From Hominiventricola filiformis (lineage in GTDB: Bacteria > Bacillota > Clostridia > Lachnospirales > Lachnospiraceae): 64,000 bases of DNA. The DNA lies in assembly GCF_020686965.1 (NCBI RefSeq), contig NZ_JAJEPS010000001.1, positions 372,001 through 436,000 on the forward strand, written 5' to 3'. Below the pieces are notes generated by a model. It was given only the letters and a program-made list of their open reading frames with translations. It was not told the origin of the DNA and did no database searches. A program made the translations under genes and the position numbers. Positions 42,154 through 51,256 of the stretch are shown in pieces; positions within the stretch are counted from its first letter, which is position 1; every line of letters begins with the position of its first letter.

Positions 42154-42768
42154 TTACTCCTGTTCAAATACCTTCTTTATTAGTCGATCATATTCCTTCC
42201 AGGCGGGGTAAGAAGCCAGTTCCCGGAGAGCTTCGGCTGTCTGCCGATAAAGCCATCCATGCATCTTCTTATCGTTCTGGTGAAATCTCTCCCAGATCCG
42301 ATCACCCACGCTGTCTACATCTCTGGCTATCGCACGAAGGTTGGACAATTTATCAGCCAGCGCCAGCATCTTGGCATTTCTGTCTGCCTTTTTCTGCAAA
42401 AAAGTGATTGTCTCCTGTTTGCGGATCATCCATGTAGACTCCGGAGGAAGATCCCTCCTTTTATCCTCGGTCTCACACGCCACATAGTGTGCTACCCGAC
42501 TTCCGAAAAATGCTTCCACCTCTTCGGATGTCGCCGGTGTATCCTCCACAACATCATGGAGTACTGCCGCGGCAATCAGTTCCTCATCATCCGTCATCTC
42601 GGCCACAATTGCTGCGGCTTCCACTGGATGAGACAGATAGGGAATTCTACTCCCCTTACGGGTCATCCCGCTGTGCGCTGCTGCTGCAAACATCACAGCA
42701 CGTTCATAAAGCGGAAATTCGCTGTTTTTTAACATAGAACTCAACTCATCTGTTATACTGACTGCCAT
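42154..42768 (-). CDS. HD-domain protein, small alarmone hydrolase-like
   Basis: The 204-aa protein has RelA/SpoT hydrolase-domain motifs: YLSHPVEAAAIV, AAVLHDVVEDTPAT, the later ADKLSNLRAI, and no synthetase domain. MESH1-type enzymes of this layout remove the 3'-pyrophosphate of (p)ppGpp. The start could also be a GTG at 42780. The role in alarmone turnover is inferred from motifs. Confidence 0.8.
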   Translation of the reverse strand: MAVSITDELSSMLKNSEFPLYERAVMFAAAAHSGMTRKGSRIPYLSHPVEAAAIVAEMTDDEELIAAAVLHDVVEDTPATSEEVEAFFGSRVAHYVACETEDKRRDLPPESTWMIRKQETITFLQKKADRNAKMLALADKLSNLRAIARDVDSVGDRIWERFHQNDKKMHGWLYRQTAEALRELASYPAWKEYDRLIKKVFEQE

Positions 42769-42843
42769 TTTCCTGTACACCCTCTACCCCAATTTCTTCG
42801 TCAGTATACCATAACACAAAAAAAATAGCAAGACATAATGTGT

Positions 42844-43044
42844 CTACTCACCGGACAAATGACCGTAGAACGAGAGCATATAAAGTCCGCATAAACCGAC
42901 CAGTGCATAAATAATTCTGGAAATCCAGCTTAAGTTTCCAAATAACCATGCTACCAGGTCAAGCTGGAAGAAGCCGATCAGTCCCCAGTTTACCGCTCCT
43001 ATAATTACCAATGTCAGTGCAAAACAATCTAAACCTCTGTTCAT
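42844..43044 (-). CDS. DUF378 small membrane protein
   Basis: The 66-aa protein has two membrane segments and the DUF378 motifs LVIIGAVNWGLIGFF and RIIYALVGLCGLYML. AAAGGAGGT is 8 nt before the ATG at 43044. The function is unknown. Confidence 0.88.
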   Translation of the reverse strand: MNRGLDCFALTLVIIGAVNWGLIGFFQLDLVAWLFGNLSWISRIIYALVGLCGLYMLSFYGHLSGE

Positions 43045-43091
43045 CAAAGATTTACCTCCTTTTGCACCTAGTATATCCGGCCTTCGTAAGA

Positions 43092-43541
43092 CTATACTTC
43101 ACCAACTGCAGTCTGTCCGCATTTAATTTCTTTTAATACGAAATACGTCTTAGTTGCAGAGACGCCACGGATACTCTTGATGATTCTGTGCAGATGCTCC
43201 AGCGTCTCGGAAAACTGGGTCTGGATCTTCAACATAAAATCATAATCACCGGTCAGATAATCACAGGCAACAATACTCTCATTGTCTGCCATTACCTTTG
43301 TAAATTCATCATAATATTTCGGATGCTCCAGCGAAACCTCCATCAGCGCAGTTACGTCATTTCCCAGTTTGTGCTGATCTGCTACAATCGTATACTGCTG
43401 AATAATTCCCTTCCTCTCCATCTTCCGGATTCTTTCGATAACAGCTGCCACTGACAGATGGACTGCCTGACTGATATCAGTTGCTGATCTTCTTGAGTTT
43501 TCACTGAGACATTTTAAAATACTGCGATCCATGCTATCCAT
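43092..43541 (-). CDS. Lrp/AsnC-family transcriptional regulator
   Basis: The 149-aa protein has the AsnC winged helix (MDSMDRSILKCLSENSRRSA, then VAAVIERIRKMERKGIIQ) and a RAM ligand-binding domain (ALMEVSLE ... DYLTGDYDFMLKI ... GVSATKTYFVLKEIK). Amino acids are typical effectors. AAGGAG before 43541 fixes the start within a longer frame. Confidence 0.92.
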   Translation of the reverse strand: MDSMDRSILKCLSENSRRSATDISQAVHLSVAAVIERIRKMERKGIIQQYTIVADQHKLGNDVTALMEVSLEHPKYYDEFTKVMADNESIVACDYLTGDYDFMLKIQTQFSETLEHLHRIIKSIRGVSATKTYFVLKEIKCGQTAVGEV

Positions 43542-43564
43542 AACGGTGTGCTCCTTCCTGAAAT

Positions 43565-43602
43565 AAAAAAGGGCATGGAAAAGAATTCCTCTTTCCATGC
43601 CC
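43565..43602 (-). terminator. xylB terminator
   Basis: GGGCATGGAAA and TTTCCATGCCC arms are followed on the minus strand by TTTTTT. It lies between xylB and the Lrp gene. Confidence 0.85.
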
Positions 43603-43710
43603 ATTCATGTACATCATTTAATTTTTCTATACTGTACAATAAATTTTTCTGTTTTGCAATATATTTTTTGCACAATTTTCAGTGAAAACTGTTGGAAATT
43701 TTTTATCGTC

Positions 43711-45180
43711 CTATTTAATGATCTCAAACAGCGGTTTGCATGCCGGATAAATCTGTTTAAACTGCTGGTATTTCTCTTCGTACTTTGCTGCCAGCTCCGG
43801 ATCCGGTTCTACGGTACCAGTAACTTTCACCAGTTTCTCCGCTGCTTCTTCTACATTTTTATATTCACCGCAGGCTACGGCTGCCAGCATAGCTCCACCA
43901 AGGGCCGGGCCTTCCTCGCTCTCGATCATGTCCACCTTCAGGTTCATGATATTGGCAATCATCTTCCTCCAGAGTGGGCTCTTAGCTCCGCCGCCGCAGA
44001 TCTTGGTTCTCTCAATGTGGATGCCAAGGGATTTTGCCACTTCCAGAGAATCTCTCAGGGCAAATGCTACACCTTCCAGTACCGCCTGAGTCATGTCCGC
44101 TCTGGTGGTGTCCATGGTCATACCGATGAAGGTTCCTCTTGCATTCGGGTTATTATGAGGAGAACGTTCTCCCATGAGATACGGCAGGAAAAATACATGA
44201 TTCTCGCCCAGCTTCTCAATGGCTTTCTGCTCAGCTGCATAATCTTTGGTTCCAATAATCTCATCCATCCACCATTTATTGCAGGAAGCAGCACTGAGCA
44301 TGCAGCCCATCAGATGATAATGACCATCTGCATGAGCAAATGCATGAAGAGCATTGTACTTATCTACACCAAATTTTTCAGAAGAGATGAAGATAGTTCC
44401 GCTGGTTCCCAGAGAAATATTGCATCTTCCGTCTCCTACTGTTCCGGTTCCCACAGCAGCTGCCGCATTGTCACCTGCTCCTGCTACGACTTTAACGGTC
44501 TTTGGAATACCAAGCTCTTCTGCGATCTCCGGAAGCACATTTCCTACTGCCTCATAGGACTCATATACTTTTGCCAGCTGCTCTTCGGTAATACCGCAGA
44601 TCTCCATCATTTCCTTGGACCAGCAGCGGTTCTTTACATCAAAGATCAACATACCGGATGCATCGGATACGTCCGTGCAGTGTACACCGGATAATTTGTA
44701 TGCAATGTAATCCTTCGGCAGCATGATCTTTTTGATCTTTGCAAAATTCTCCGGTTCCTTATTCTTCACCCACAGAATCTTCGGTGCCGTAAATCCGGTG
44801 AAGGAAATATTTGCCGTATACTCGGAAAGCTTTTCTTTTCCGATCACGTTATTCAGATAATCGCATTCCTCATAAGTACGGCCATCGTTCCAGAGCAGCG
44901 CCGGACGGATCACCTGATCCTTCTCATCCAGGATGACAAGACCATGCATCTGACCGCCGAAACTGATACCTGCCACCTGACTCTTATCACATTCAGAAAG
45001 CAGTTCTTTCAATCCGTCCATGGTCTGCGCAAACCAGTCCTCCGGATTCTGTTCCGACCAACCCGGATGTGGGAAATAAATCGGATACTCTTTTGATACA
45101 ATTTTTTCAATGTGTCCTGCCCCGTCCATGAGAAGCAGTTTGACTGCGGATGTTCCAAGATCCACTCCAATATACAGCAT
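43711..45180 (-). CDS. xylB: Xylulokinase
   Basis: XylB phosphorylates D-xylulose for entry into the pentose phosphate pathway. The 489-aa FGGY kinase has MLYIGVDLGTSAVKLLL, GISFGGQMHGLV, the phosphate motif ISLGTSGTI and the C-terminal ICGGGAKSPLWRKM. AGGAGG before 45180 fixes the start. No xylA or transporter is adjacent. Confidence 0.94.
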   Translation of the reverse strand: MLYIGVDLGTSAVKLLLMDGAGHIEKIVSKEYPIYFPHPGWSEQNPEDWFAQTMDGLKELLSECDKSQVAGISFGGQMHGLVILDEKDQVIRPALLWNDGRTYEECDYLNNVIGKEKLSEYTANISFTGFTAPKILWVKNKEPENFAKIKKIMLPKDYIAYKLSGVHCTDVSDASGMLIFDVKNRCWSKEMMEICGITEEQLAKVYESYEAVGNVLPEIAEELGIPKTVKVVAGAGDNAAAAVGTGTVGDGRCNISLGTSGTIFISSEKFGVDKYNALHAFAHADGHYHLMGCMLSAASCNKWWMDEIIGTKDYAAEQKAIEKLGENHVFFLPYLMGERSPHNNPNARGTFIGMTMDTTRADMTQAVLEGVAFALRDSLEVAKSLGIHIERTKICGGGAKSPLWRKMIANIMNLKVDMIESEEGPALGGAMLAAVACGEYKNVEEAAEKLVKVTGTVEPDPELAAKYEEKYQQFKQIYPACKPLFEIIK

Positions 45181-45307
45181 ATGATGTCCTCCTTTAATCC
45201 CTCTTACCTGTACATACACATATGCACATTCTCTGTTCTTATATTACGCTATCCCACCTGCTTTTTCAATAAATAACTTTCATGTGACATTTTCAGTTTT
45301 TTGACGT

Positions 45308-46741
45308 ATGATAGGGAAAGAATTGATTGTGTGGAGGGACAAACCATTGGAACAGGATTATTTAATTAAGAAACCGCCGTTTCAGGCACTTTTTATATTT
45401 GCACTGCCAATCATTATCGGCAATTTATTTCAGCAGACTTACACCATGGCGGATTCTGCCATCGTGGGCCGCTTTGTCAGTGAGCAGGCGCTGGCCGCAG
45501 TGGGAGCCTCCTATTCACTGACCAATATTTTTATCTGCGTGGCCATTGGCGGAGGCATGGGTGCTTCTGTCATCGTCAGCCAGTATTTCGGCGCACAGAA
45601 ATATGACCGCATGAAGACTGCCATCTACACAGCATCTCTGGCTTTTCTTGGCTTAAGTCTGCTGCTTGGCATCTTCGGATTATTTTGCAGCCGGGAAATC
45701 ATGGTTCTTCTGAACACACCCGCGGATTGTCTTTCCATGGCTTCAGAATATCTGCGGATTTATTTTCTTGGGTTGCCGTTTCTGTTCATGTACAACGTGT
45801 TTTCCGCCATGTTCAATGCCCTTGGAAAATCAAGAATTCCTCTTGGATTTCTCATTTTTTCCTCACTCTTTAATATTGTTCTTGACTATCTTCTGGTAGC
45901 CGGTGCCCACATGGGTGTCTCCGGGGTAGCGTGGGCAACGCTGATCGCGCAGGGAATTTCAGCAGTTCTGTCCATGCTTGTACTGCTAAAGATTCTGAAA
46001 AAAATATCATCACCAGTATCTTCCATAGATGACTCTTCTTGTAGTGTCGGAGCAATGACAGCGTTTTCAGAGAGCCACTCTGTCTTCGACGGAAAAGAGC
46101 TGGTTTCCATGACCCGCATTGCCATTCCCTCCATCCTGCAGCAATCCACCGTTTCTATCGGTATGATGCTGGTACAGTCTGTGGTCAACAGCTTCGGATC
46201 CGCCGCACTGGCCGGATTCTCCGCTGCCATGCGTATTGAAAGCATCTGTGTAGTTCCCATGTCAGGCATTGGAAATGCGGTCTCTTCCTACACTGCACAG
46301 AATCTGGGTGCCGGAAAGACGGACCGTGTTGTAAAAGGCTATCATGCTGCTGTCCGGATGGTCATCTTCTGTGCTGTCATCCTGTGCATCAGTATGGAAT
46401 GCTTCCATCATCCACTGATTGCTCTTTTCCTTGGTACCGACGGTGCCACAGAAGCCTTTCTGACCGGAGAAGGTTACCTCACTTTCATGGGATGGTTCTT
46501 CTGTATGATCGGTTTTAAAATGTCCGTAGACGGTCTCCTGCGCGGTTCCGGTGATATGGTCATGTTCACCGTCGCCAATCTGGTCAACCTGTCCATCCGT
46601 GTCATCGTCGCCATGACCTGCGCTCCCCGTTTTGGAATTGCCATGGTCTGGTGCGCCGTTCCCATCGGCTGGACCGCTAACTTTCTGATCTCTTATGGAA
46701 GATACCGGACCGGGAAATGGAAAGAATGCGGGATGGTGTGA
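45308..46741 (+). CDS. MATE-family efflux transporter
   Basis: The 477-aa protein (464 aa if the TTG at 45347, which has GGAGG 9 nt upstream, is used) has two MatE halves; motifs include LPIIIGNLFQQTYTMADSAI and VGRFVSEQALAAVGAS. The central loop (residues ~235-260) is Ser-rich and longer than usual. It belongs to the DinF/YeeO-like gut group. The substrate is unknown. It differs clearly from the MATE protein at 30524. Confidence 0.9.
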   Translation: MIGKELIVWRDKPLEQDYLIKKPPFQALFIFALPIIIGNLFQQTYTMADSAIVGRFVSEQALAAVGASYSLTNIFICVAIGGGMGASVIVSQYFGAQKYDRMKTAIYTASLAFLGLSLLLGIFGLFCSREIMVLLNTPADCLSMASEYLRIYFLGLPFLFMYNVFSAMFNALGKSRIPLGFLIFSSLFNIVLDYLLVAGAHMGVSGVAWATLIAQGISAVLSMLVLLKILKKISSPVSSIDDSSCSVGAMTAFSESHSVFDGKELVSMTRIAIPSILQQSTVSIGMMLVQSVVNSFGSAALAGFSAAMRIESICVVPMSGIGNAVSSYTAQNLGAGKTDRVVKGYHAAVRMVIFCAVILCISMECFHHPLIALFLGTDGATEAFLTGEGYLTFMGWFFCMIGFKMSVDGLLRGSGDMVMFTVANLVNLSIRVIVAMTCAPRFGIAMVWCAVPIGWTANFLISYGRYRTGKWKECGMV

Positions 46742-46756
46742 GGCTGGGATGCCTGG

Positions 46757-46880
46757 GGTTCTGGCTCAACTGCTGCCTCTTGGCCGGTTGCCTGGGTCTC
46801 TGGCTCAACTGCTGCCTCTTGGCCAGTTGCCTGGGTCTCTGGCTAGGGGGATTTGCCAGGCTTGGGTCTCTGGCTCGACT
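46757..46880 (+). repeat. Tandem direct repeats, ~39-bp unit
   Basis: Two near-identical units built on TCTGGCTCAACTGCTGCCTC and TTGGCC(G/A)GTTGCCTGG are followed by two shorter copies of GGGTCTCTGGCT. The array leads straight into the ATATAGACCC-type repeat (copy A), whose other members lack it. Confidence 0.8.
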
Positions 46881-47036
46881 GACCCTGAAAAAGTTCCTGC
46901 GTTTTTTGAATTCGCAGGAACTTTTTTTTGCGCAAAGCCAATCGAGACCCATTGAGGCTCTTTTCACTGCGCAATCTGGCTTGACGCGGGAACTTTTTCC
47001 AATAGGATTTCATATAGACCCGCGAACAAGCTTACG
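46869..47036 (+). repeat. Dispersed non-coding repeat, copy A
   Basis: It begins with a 14-bp perfect hairpin AAAAAGTTCCTGCG/CGCAGGAACTTTTT (46888-46901 and 46913-46926), then GAGACCCATTGAGGCTC, GACGCGGGAACTTTTT and CATATAGACCCGCGAACAAG. It matches copy B (48781-48974) in reverse orientation along its whole length. No coding content was found in 46742-47094. The hairpin would also terminate transcription from both sides. Confidence 0.8.
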
Positions 47037-47094
47037 GATGCCGCCGGAACTGTTTATTCCCCTGCTTTCAGCACTGGTTCCGGACACAACAAGC

Positions 47095-47856
47095 TTACTT
47101 CACAAAATAATCCTTTATCAATCCCTCCACATAAGCCATATCCAGTGGATATTCCTTCGTCTCAAAAGTTAATATCAGATTCACGGATGGAATCCAGCCA
47201 TGCTCCATATATAACTGCAGTTTTGACAAGGCATTTCTACGGTATGCAGGCTCATCCACCATTCCCAGGTGCTCCCAAAGAAACAGCTTTCCTGTTTTCG
47301 GATGCCTGATTGTAAAATCCGGATAAACTGTCACTTGTCCCAGTTCCAGTTCACTTTCATATCGGAACGGAATTTTGTAATCATGAAGAAGATAGACAAT
47401 CATAGACTCGGATTTTGACCGGACATGAATTCCGGCACTTGTACCGTAAATCTTCTGCTCTGGATACTTTTTATTCTGTTCATAAGGGGATTCCATCCAG
47501 GACTGAAGGTCACTGGATTCTGGTTGAAAATACGGTGCAAGAAGTTCAGAGTATGGGCTGTCCGGTGCCAGCATCTGCTCCGACACAGATTCCCGATGGT
47601 GAGAAATGTAGCTGCCTACCGCTCGCTCTTCCTGAATCAATTCTTTCATCCGCAGTAACAAATATTTTTTTACTGCAAGCTGTTCTGCATACTTTCGTTT
47701 ACTTTTAGGTAAATATTGACGTTGTTTTCCGTCTTTCTTATACCATTTGACACTAGAGCCATTTTGGAAACAAAAAATCGTCCCCGCAGGTAACTTGAAA
47801 ATTTGTTTCTGAATTCGTTCTTTTTCTTTCTGGATTCGCTGCTGTTCTGCCAGCAT
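47095..47856 (-). CDS. Nuclease-fold-like protein of unknown function
   Basis: The 253-aa protein has a coiled N-terminus (LAEQQRIQKEKERIQKQIFK), a basic middle, and a C-terminal half with SKSESMIVYLLHDYKIPF, VTVYPDFTIRHP and LFLWEHLGM. The spacing of Glu, Asp (PDF) and Glu fits a PD-(D/E)xK nuclease fold. I believe such proteins recur in many copies in Lachnospiraceae, but I cannot name a family. It lies between inverted copies A and B of a non-coding repeat. Confidence 0.7.
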   Translation of the reverse strand: MLAEQQRIQKEKERIQKQIFKLPAGTIFCFQNGSSVKWYKKDGKQRQYLPKSKRKYAEQLAVKKYLLLRMKELIQEERAVGSYISHHRESVSEQMLAPDSPYSELLAPYFQPESSDLQSWMESPYEQNKKYPEQKIYGTSAGIHVRSKSESMIVYLLHDYKIPFRYESELELGQVTVYPDFTIRHPKTGKLFLWEHLGMVDEPAYRRNALSKLQLYMEHGWIPSVNLILTFETKEYPLDMAYVEGLIKDYFVK

Positions 47857-47955
47857 CTGATAATAATAGGAAATAAGACCACCTCCTGATGTTTTAGAAA
47901 ATAACAGAATTGATAGTCTTATTAAAACATACAGACAAGAAAAAGTAAACTATTT

Positions 47956-48612
47956 TTATAATACTTTACTGCCATTTGCGGTCAGCTTGAATCTTGCTCC
48001 GAGAATCTCCGCCGCGCCCCGGCACATCATCATTCTTCCGAGAAAAATATCAAAATACTCAAACATAGTACAGATATTTTCATCAATCTGCAGGTTCAAT
48101 GCGATGCTCATTTTTTCTTTATTCACTTTCAGTTTCGCTTCGGTAACGGCATAGTTCACCCGGTCGTGGATATCAAAGGCAGCCGGTTCTTTGTCACGCA
48201 CCCGGTTGCGCCGTACATCCGTCTTGTCCGCAATGATCAGTGCGGCACTGATTACATCGGTTGCTCCACCTGCAGATTCATCATGATGTCCGATGGCAGA
48301 CATGACTGTTATCCGGTCTTCCAGACTCATATCCATCTTCTTCAGAATCTCACCTGCCAGCAAAGCTCCATATTCTGCATGCTGCTTCCGGTTAATGGCA
48401 TTTCCAATATCATGCATCATCCCGGCAATCTTTGCCAGTTCTATATCATGTTCTGTATAGTCCAGCTTCTTTAAAATATAAGCGGCGCGTTCTGCAACCA
48501 ACACACAATGTACTTCTGAGTGATCCGTATAACCGAGAACTCCGAGATTTTCATTTCCTTTTTTTAGATAGGCACGTACTTCTTCATTTTTTCTAATTTC
48601 TTTATAAGTCAA
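47956..48612 (-). CDS. HD-domain phosphohydrolase
   Basis: The 218-aa protein has the HD metal motifs HSEVHCVLVAERAAYIL, GMMHDIGNAINR, SAIGHHDES and IADKTDVRR. HD enzymes cleave phosphate bonds in nucleotides or related molecules; the substrate is not clear. It is upstream of the nuclease-like gene on the same strand (100-bp gap) and lies within the A/B inverted repeat pair. Confidence 0.88.
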   Translation of the reverse strand: MTYKEIRKNEEVRAYLKKGNENLGVLGYTDHSEVHCVLVAERAAYILKKLDYTEHDIELAKIAGMMHDIGNAINRKQHAEYGALLAGEILKKMDMSLEDRITVMSAIGHHDESAGGATDVISAALIIADKTDVRRNRVRDKEPAAFDIHDRVNYAVTEAKLKVNKEKMSIALNLQIDENICTMFEYFDIFLGRMMMCRGAAEILGARFKLTANGSKVL

Positions 48613-48780
48613 ATTCTTATCCTCCTGACAAGGTATTAGTATAATCCCTGTCGCGGAGGCGCTTCTATCATATAGCTATGAAGTTTTTGTAAAATGAAGG
48701 TAAAACCTGTTGTGGCTGGAAATTCAGAGAACTGTGACCGGAACCAGTGTTGGCTGTCAGAGTACAAGCAGACCGGGCAG

Positions 48781-48974
48781 TGTTCCTAAGCTTGTTCGCG
48801 GGTCCACTTAAGCTTGTTCGCGGGTCTATCTGAAATTCTGTTAGAAAAAGTTCCCGCGTCAAGTCAGATTACGCGGTAAAAAGAGCCTCCATGGGTCTCA
48901 ATTGAGATCGCACGCAAAAAAGTTCCTGCGAAATCCAAAAACGCAGGAACTTTTTCGAGGTCAGGCGAGCCAGG
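48781..48974 (-). repeat. Dispersed non-coding repeat, copy B (inverted to A)
   Basis: Read on the minus strand it repeats the copy A order: hairpin AAAAAGTTCCTGCG/CGCAGGAACTTTTT (48916-48930 and 48942-48955), TGAGACCCATGGAGGCTC, GACGCGGGAACTTTTT and AGATAGACCCGCGAACAAGC. The last motif is duplicated at 48787-48804 and 48809-48826. It lies downstream of the metal-binding gene. The stretch 48613-48780 holds nothing else that I can support. Confidence 0.8.
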
Positions 48975-48988
48975 GATCCAGCCCTTAT

Positions 48989-49246
48989 TTATCCTCTATG
49001 GAACAGAGAGAATTTTTTCTTCTCATATGGCTCTGTCTTTATACCCAGTACTGTGTAACCGGTCGCTTCAATGGTGCTTTTCAGTTTCTCCTCATCCAGC
49101 GGTTCCTCGGCAATGATTTCCGTGGTTCCTTTGCTGTGGGAAGAGGTCACTTTCTTCACCTGAAATCCTTTTCTGACCGCATCATTCACATGTGCCTCGC
49201 ACATGCCGCATGCCATGCCGTCTACATCTAAAATCATCTTTACCAT
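48989..49246 (-). CDS. Heavy-metal-associated (HMA) domain protein
   Basis: The 85-aa protein has the HMA motif MACGMCEAHVNDAVRK, with the CxxC that binds copper or similar ions, followed by a charged C-terminal tail. AGAGGG before 49246 fixes the start. The lone domain fits a metallochaperone, but no P-type ATPase is adjacent. Confidence 0.88.
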   Translation of the reverse strand: MVKMILDVDGMACGMCEAHVNDAVRKGFQVKKVTSSHSKGTTEIIAEEPLDEEKLKSTIEATGYTVLGIKTEPYEKKKFSLFHRG

Positions 49247-49437
49247 AACTGTATCCCTCTTTTCTGTGAAATTTTTTTCCAGCTGCATTTTCTGTTTTCA
49301 GCAGTTCTCCGGACACCCACCCCGGGTGTCGTTCTTTGGCAATAGTATAACACAAAAATCTCGTTTTGGTTAGTCTAAACTTATTCTTTTTTGCAAATTA
49401 AATGATATTTTTTGCAAGAATCGCGGCTTAAAAGTAA

Positions 49438-49477
49438 TAAAACGCTCAGAAGTGACAGCCTGTCACTTCTGAGCGTC
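49438..49477 (-). terminator. Terminator of the metB-like operon
   Basis: ACGCTCAGAAGTGACAG and CTGTCACTTCTGAGCGT form a perfect 17-bp palindrome with a T-rich minus-strand tail after the M20 peptidase gene. Confidence 0.85.
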
Positions 49478-49492
49478 TTGTTACTTATATCT

Positions 49493-50605
49493 CTAAGCAA
49501 GCAGTTCTGCTACCAGTTCTGCCCCGCTGATCATATCCTGTACATAGGTATATTCCTTGACAGAATGTGCCTCATACATACCGCTGGACAGAACGATGCC
49601 CTGGATGCCATGGAGGACAAAGTTATTATTATCGCTTCCGCCGAAGGTCTCGGTCAGGGTTCCGGCAAGTCCCAGTTTTTCACATGCCTCTTTAAAATGC
49701 GTAACTACCGGAGCATCCTTTGGGATGTCATAAGCAATAAGGCGGATATCCGGTGTTACCTCTACAGCTGCACCCACTTCTTCTGCTGCCTTCTCAAAAG
49801 TCCTGGTAAGCTGATCCATCAGCGCCAGTGCTTTTTCATGGCTGTAACTGCGGATCTCACCTTCGCAGGTACACAGTTCCGGGATAATGTTAGTTCCCTC
49901 GCCACCGGAAATCTTTCCGATATTCAGCGTCGAATCTTCATCCACCTGTCCCTGCTCGATCCGGCTGATGGCTAGGCTGACTGCTCGGATAGCATGAATG
50001 CCCTGCTCAGGCGCAAATCCGGCATGAGATGCTTTTCCATGCATCTTTACGGTAAAGGAAATGAGGGATGGTGCCCGAAGGGCTGCTGCTCCCGGTGCTC
50101 CGCCCATGTCGAGTACATAGGCTTCTTTTGCCTTCACCTGGCTGAAATCAAATGCATCCGTACCTTTAATATACAACTCCTCGGCAATGGGGAAGATCAC
50201 TTCGATATCCCGATAGGGAATCTTCTCTTCCTGTAAATGACGCACCGCTTCCAGAATTTCCACCAGCCCGGTCACATCATCCGCACCAAGAATGGTATCC
50301 TTGCCGCTCTCAATCTTGCCGGTTGCTTCATTAAGGAACATCTTCTTGCCAATTCCCGGACGCACCGTATCCATGTGTGCGGAGAACAAAATGGGGTCTC
50401 CCGGCAGGGTTCCTTTGAGATAGCCATATACATTTCCGGCTGTTCCATCTTCCTGGGCTCCGGCATTGTCCTCGCGGACTTCAAATCCAAGGGCGGCCAG
50501 TTTCTCCTTCAGCCGATCCGCCATGTCCCTCTCTGCAAAACTCAGGGAATCAATGGAAATCAGTTCTTCAAACTCTTTTAAAATTCTGTCTTTTTTTATC
50601 ATCAT
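49493..50605 (-). CDS. M20-family metallopeptidase (PepT-like)
   Basis: The 370-aa enzyme has the M20 zinc motifs FSAHMDTVRPG (His77, Asp79), GADDVTGLVEIL, FPIAEELYIKG and a dimerisation domain with GKASHAGFAPEQG. It probably cleaves small peptides or acylated amino acids in the cytoplasm. It is the last gene of a tight four-gene minus-strand operon headed by a cystathionine synthase/lyase. Confidence 0.92.
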   Translation of the reverse strand: MMIKKDRILKEFEELISIDSLSFAERDMADRLKEKLAALGFEVREDNAGAQEDGTAGNVYGYLKGTLPGDPILFSAHMDTVRPGIGKKMFLNEATGKIESGKDTILGADDVTGLVEILEAVRHLQEEKIPYRDIEVIFPIAEELYIKGTDAFDFSQVKAKEAYVLDMGGAPGAAALRAPSLISFTVKMHGKASHAGFAPEQGIHAIRAVSLAISRIEQGQVDEDSTLNIGKISGGEGTNIIPELCTCEGEIRSYSHEKALALMDQLTRTFEKAAEEVGAAVEVTPDIRLIAYDIPKDAPVVTHFKEACEKLGLAGTLTETFGGSDNNNFVLHGIQGIVLSSGMYEAHSVKEYTYVQDMISGAELVAELLA

Positions 50606-50617
50606 CTGTCACCTGTG

Positions 50618-51238
50618 TTAGATAAAGTATTCGATCGTCTTCTCCGGTTCCAGTTTCGTCCGGCCATTGAAGAGAATCACCGCTTCCCGGCCCTCAAAAG
50701 GTCCCAGGGCATAGATGGTCTCCCCTTCCTGATTGAAATACTGCTCCGGCACCAGCCGGTTACAGCTGGTCTCACGGTCTGTCACCAGTAAAATATCCTG
50801 TTCGTTAAAAGGTTCTGCCCGATAATAAGGGTCAAACATTTCCACCACACCATCATGCTCACCTGTGAGCAGCACATAATGAGGTTCATCAAGATAAAGC
50901 CGAACCACCACAGCGCCGCCTCTGTGCAGGGCATCATTAATAAGACTCTCACTGCCCAGATAAACACTTTTTCCCGACAGATACTGGCTGCTCACCGGCA
51001 GGTTCCGGATCTCACCAAAGCCATTGAGCCAGTTGCTCAGAAACATCATGGCTGCTCGCGAAGTGCCGCTCTTTCCCGGAATCCCTTCCGAGCCATAACA
51101 GTCCAGACAATAAAGCATGACATTTCTGATAATTTCCGGTAAGATTTCCTCCCGGTCAAAGAGATAGCTGATGGCATCCAGCATAGCGGTTGGACCGCAG
51201 TCGTATTCAGAAAGCTGATAGTGCAGCGGATTTTTCAT
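50618..51238 (-). CDS. C39-like papain-fold cysteine peptidase
   Basis: The 206-aa protein has a papain-like catalytic set: Cys14 in EYDCGPTAML, His120 in EPHYVLLTG and Asp136 in MFDPYY. It has no signal peptide and no transporter domain, so it is a stand-alone cytoplasmic C39-like enzyme. Its place between a PatB-like lyase and an M20 peptidase suggests peptide or thiol-conjugate processing. That role is inferred. Confidence 0.82.
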   Translation of the reverse strand: MKNPLHYQLSEYDCGPTAMLDAISYLFDREEILPEIIRNVMLYCLDCYGSEGIPGKSGTSRAAMMFLSNWLNGFGEIRNLPVSSQYLSGKSVYLGSESLINDALHRGGAVVVRLYLDEPHYVLLTGEHDGVVEMFDPYYRAEPFNEQDILLVTDRETSCNRLVPEQYFNQEGETIYALGPFEGREAVILFNGRTKLEPEKTIEYFI

Positions 51239-51256
51239 AAGTGTTCTTCCTTCCTG

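Noticed and set aside
49312..49331. GACACCC/GGGTGTC hairpin upstream of the HMA gene
   Set aside because: It is a tight dyad with a very short loop and no T run; it could be an operator, but there is nothing to link it to a regulator.
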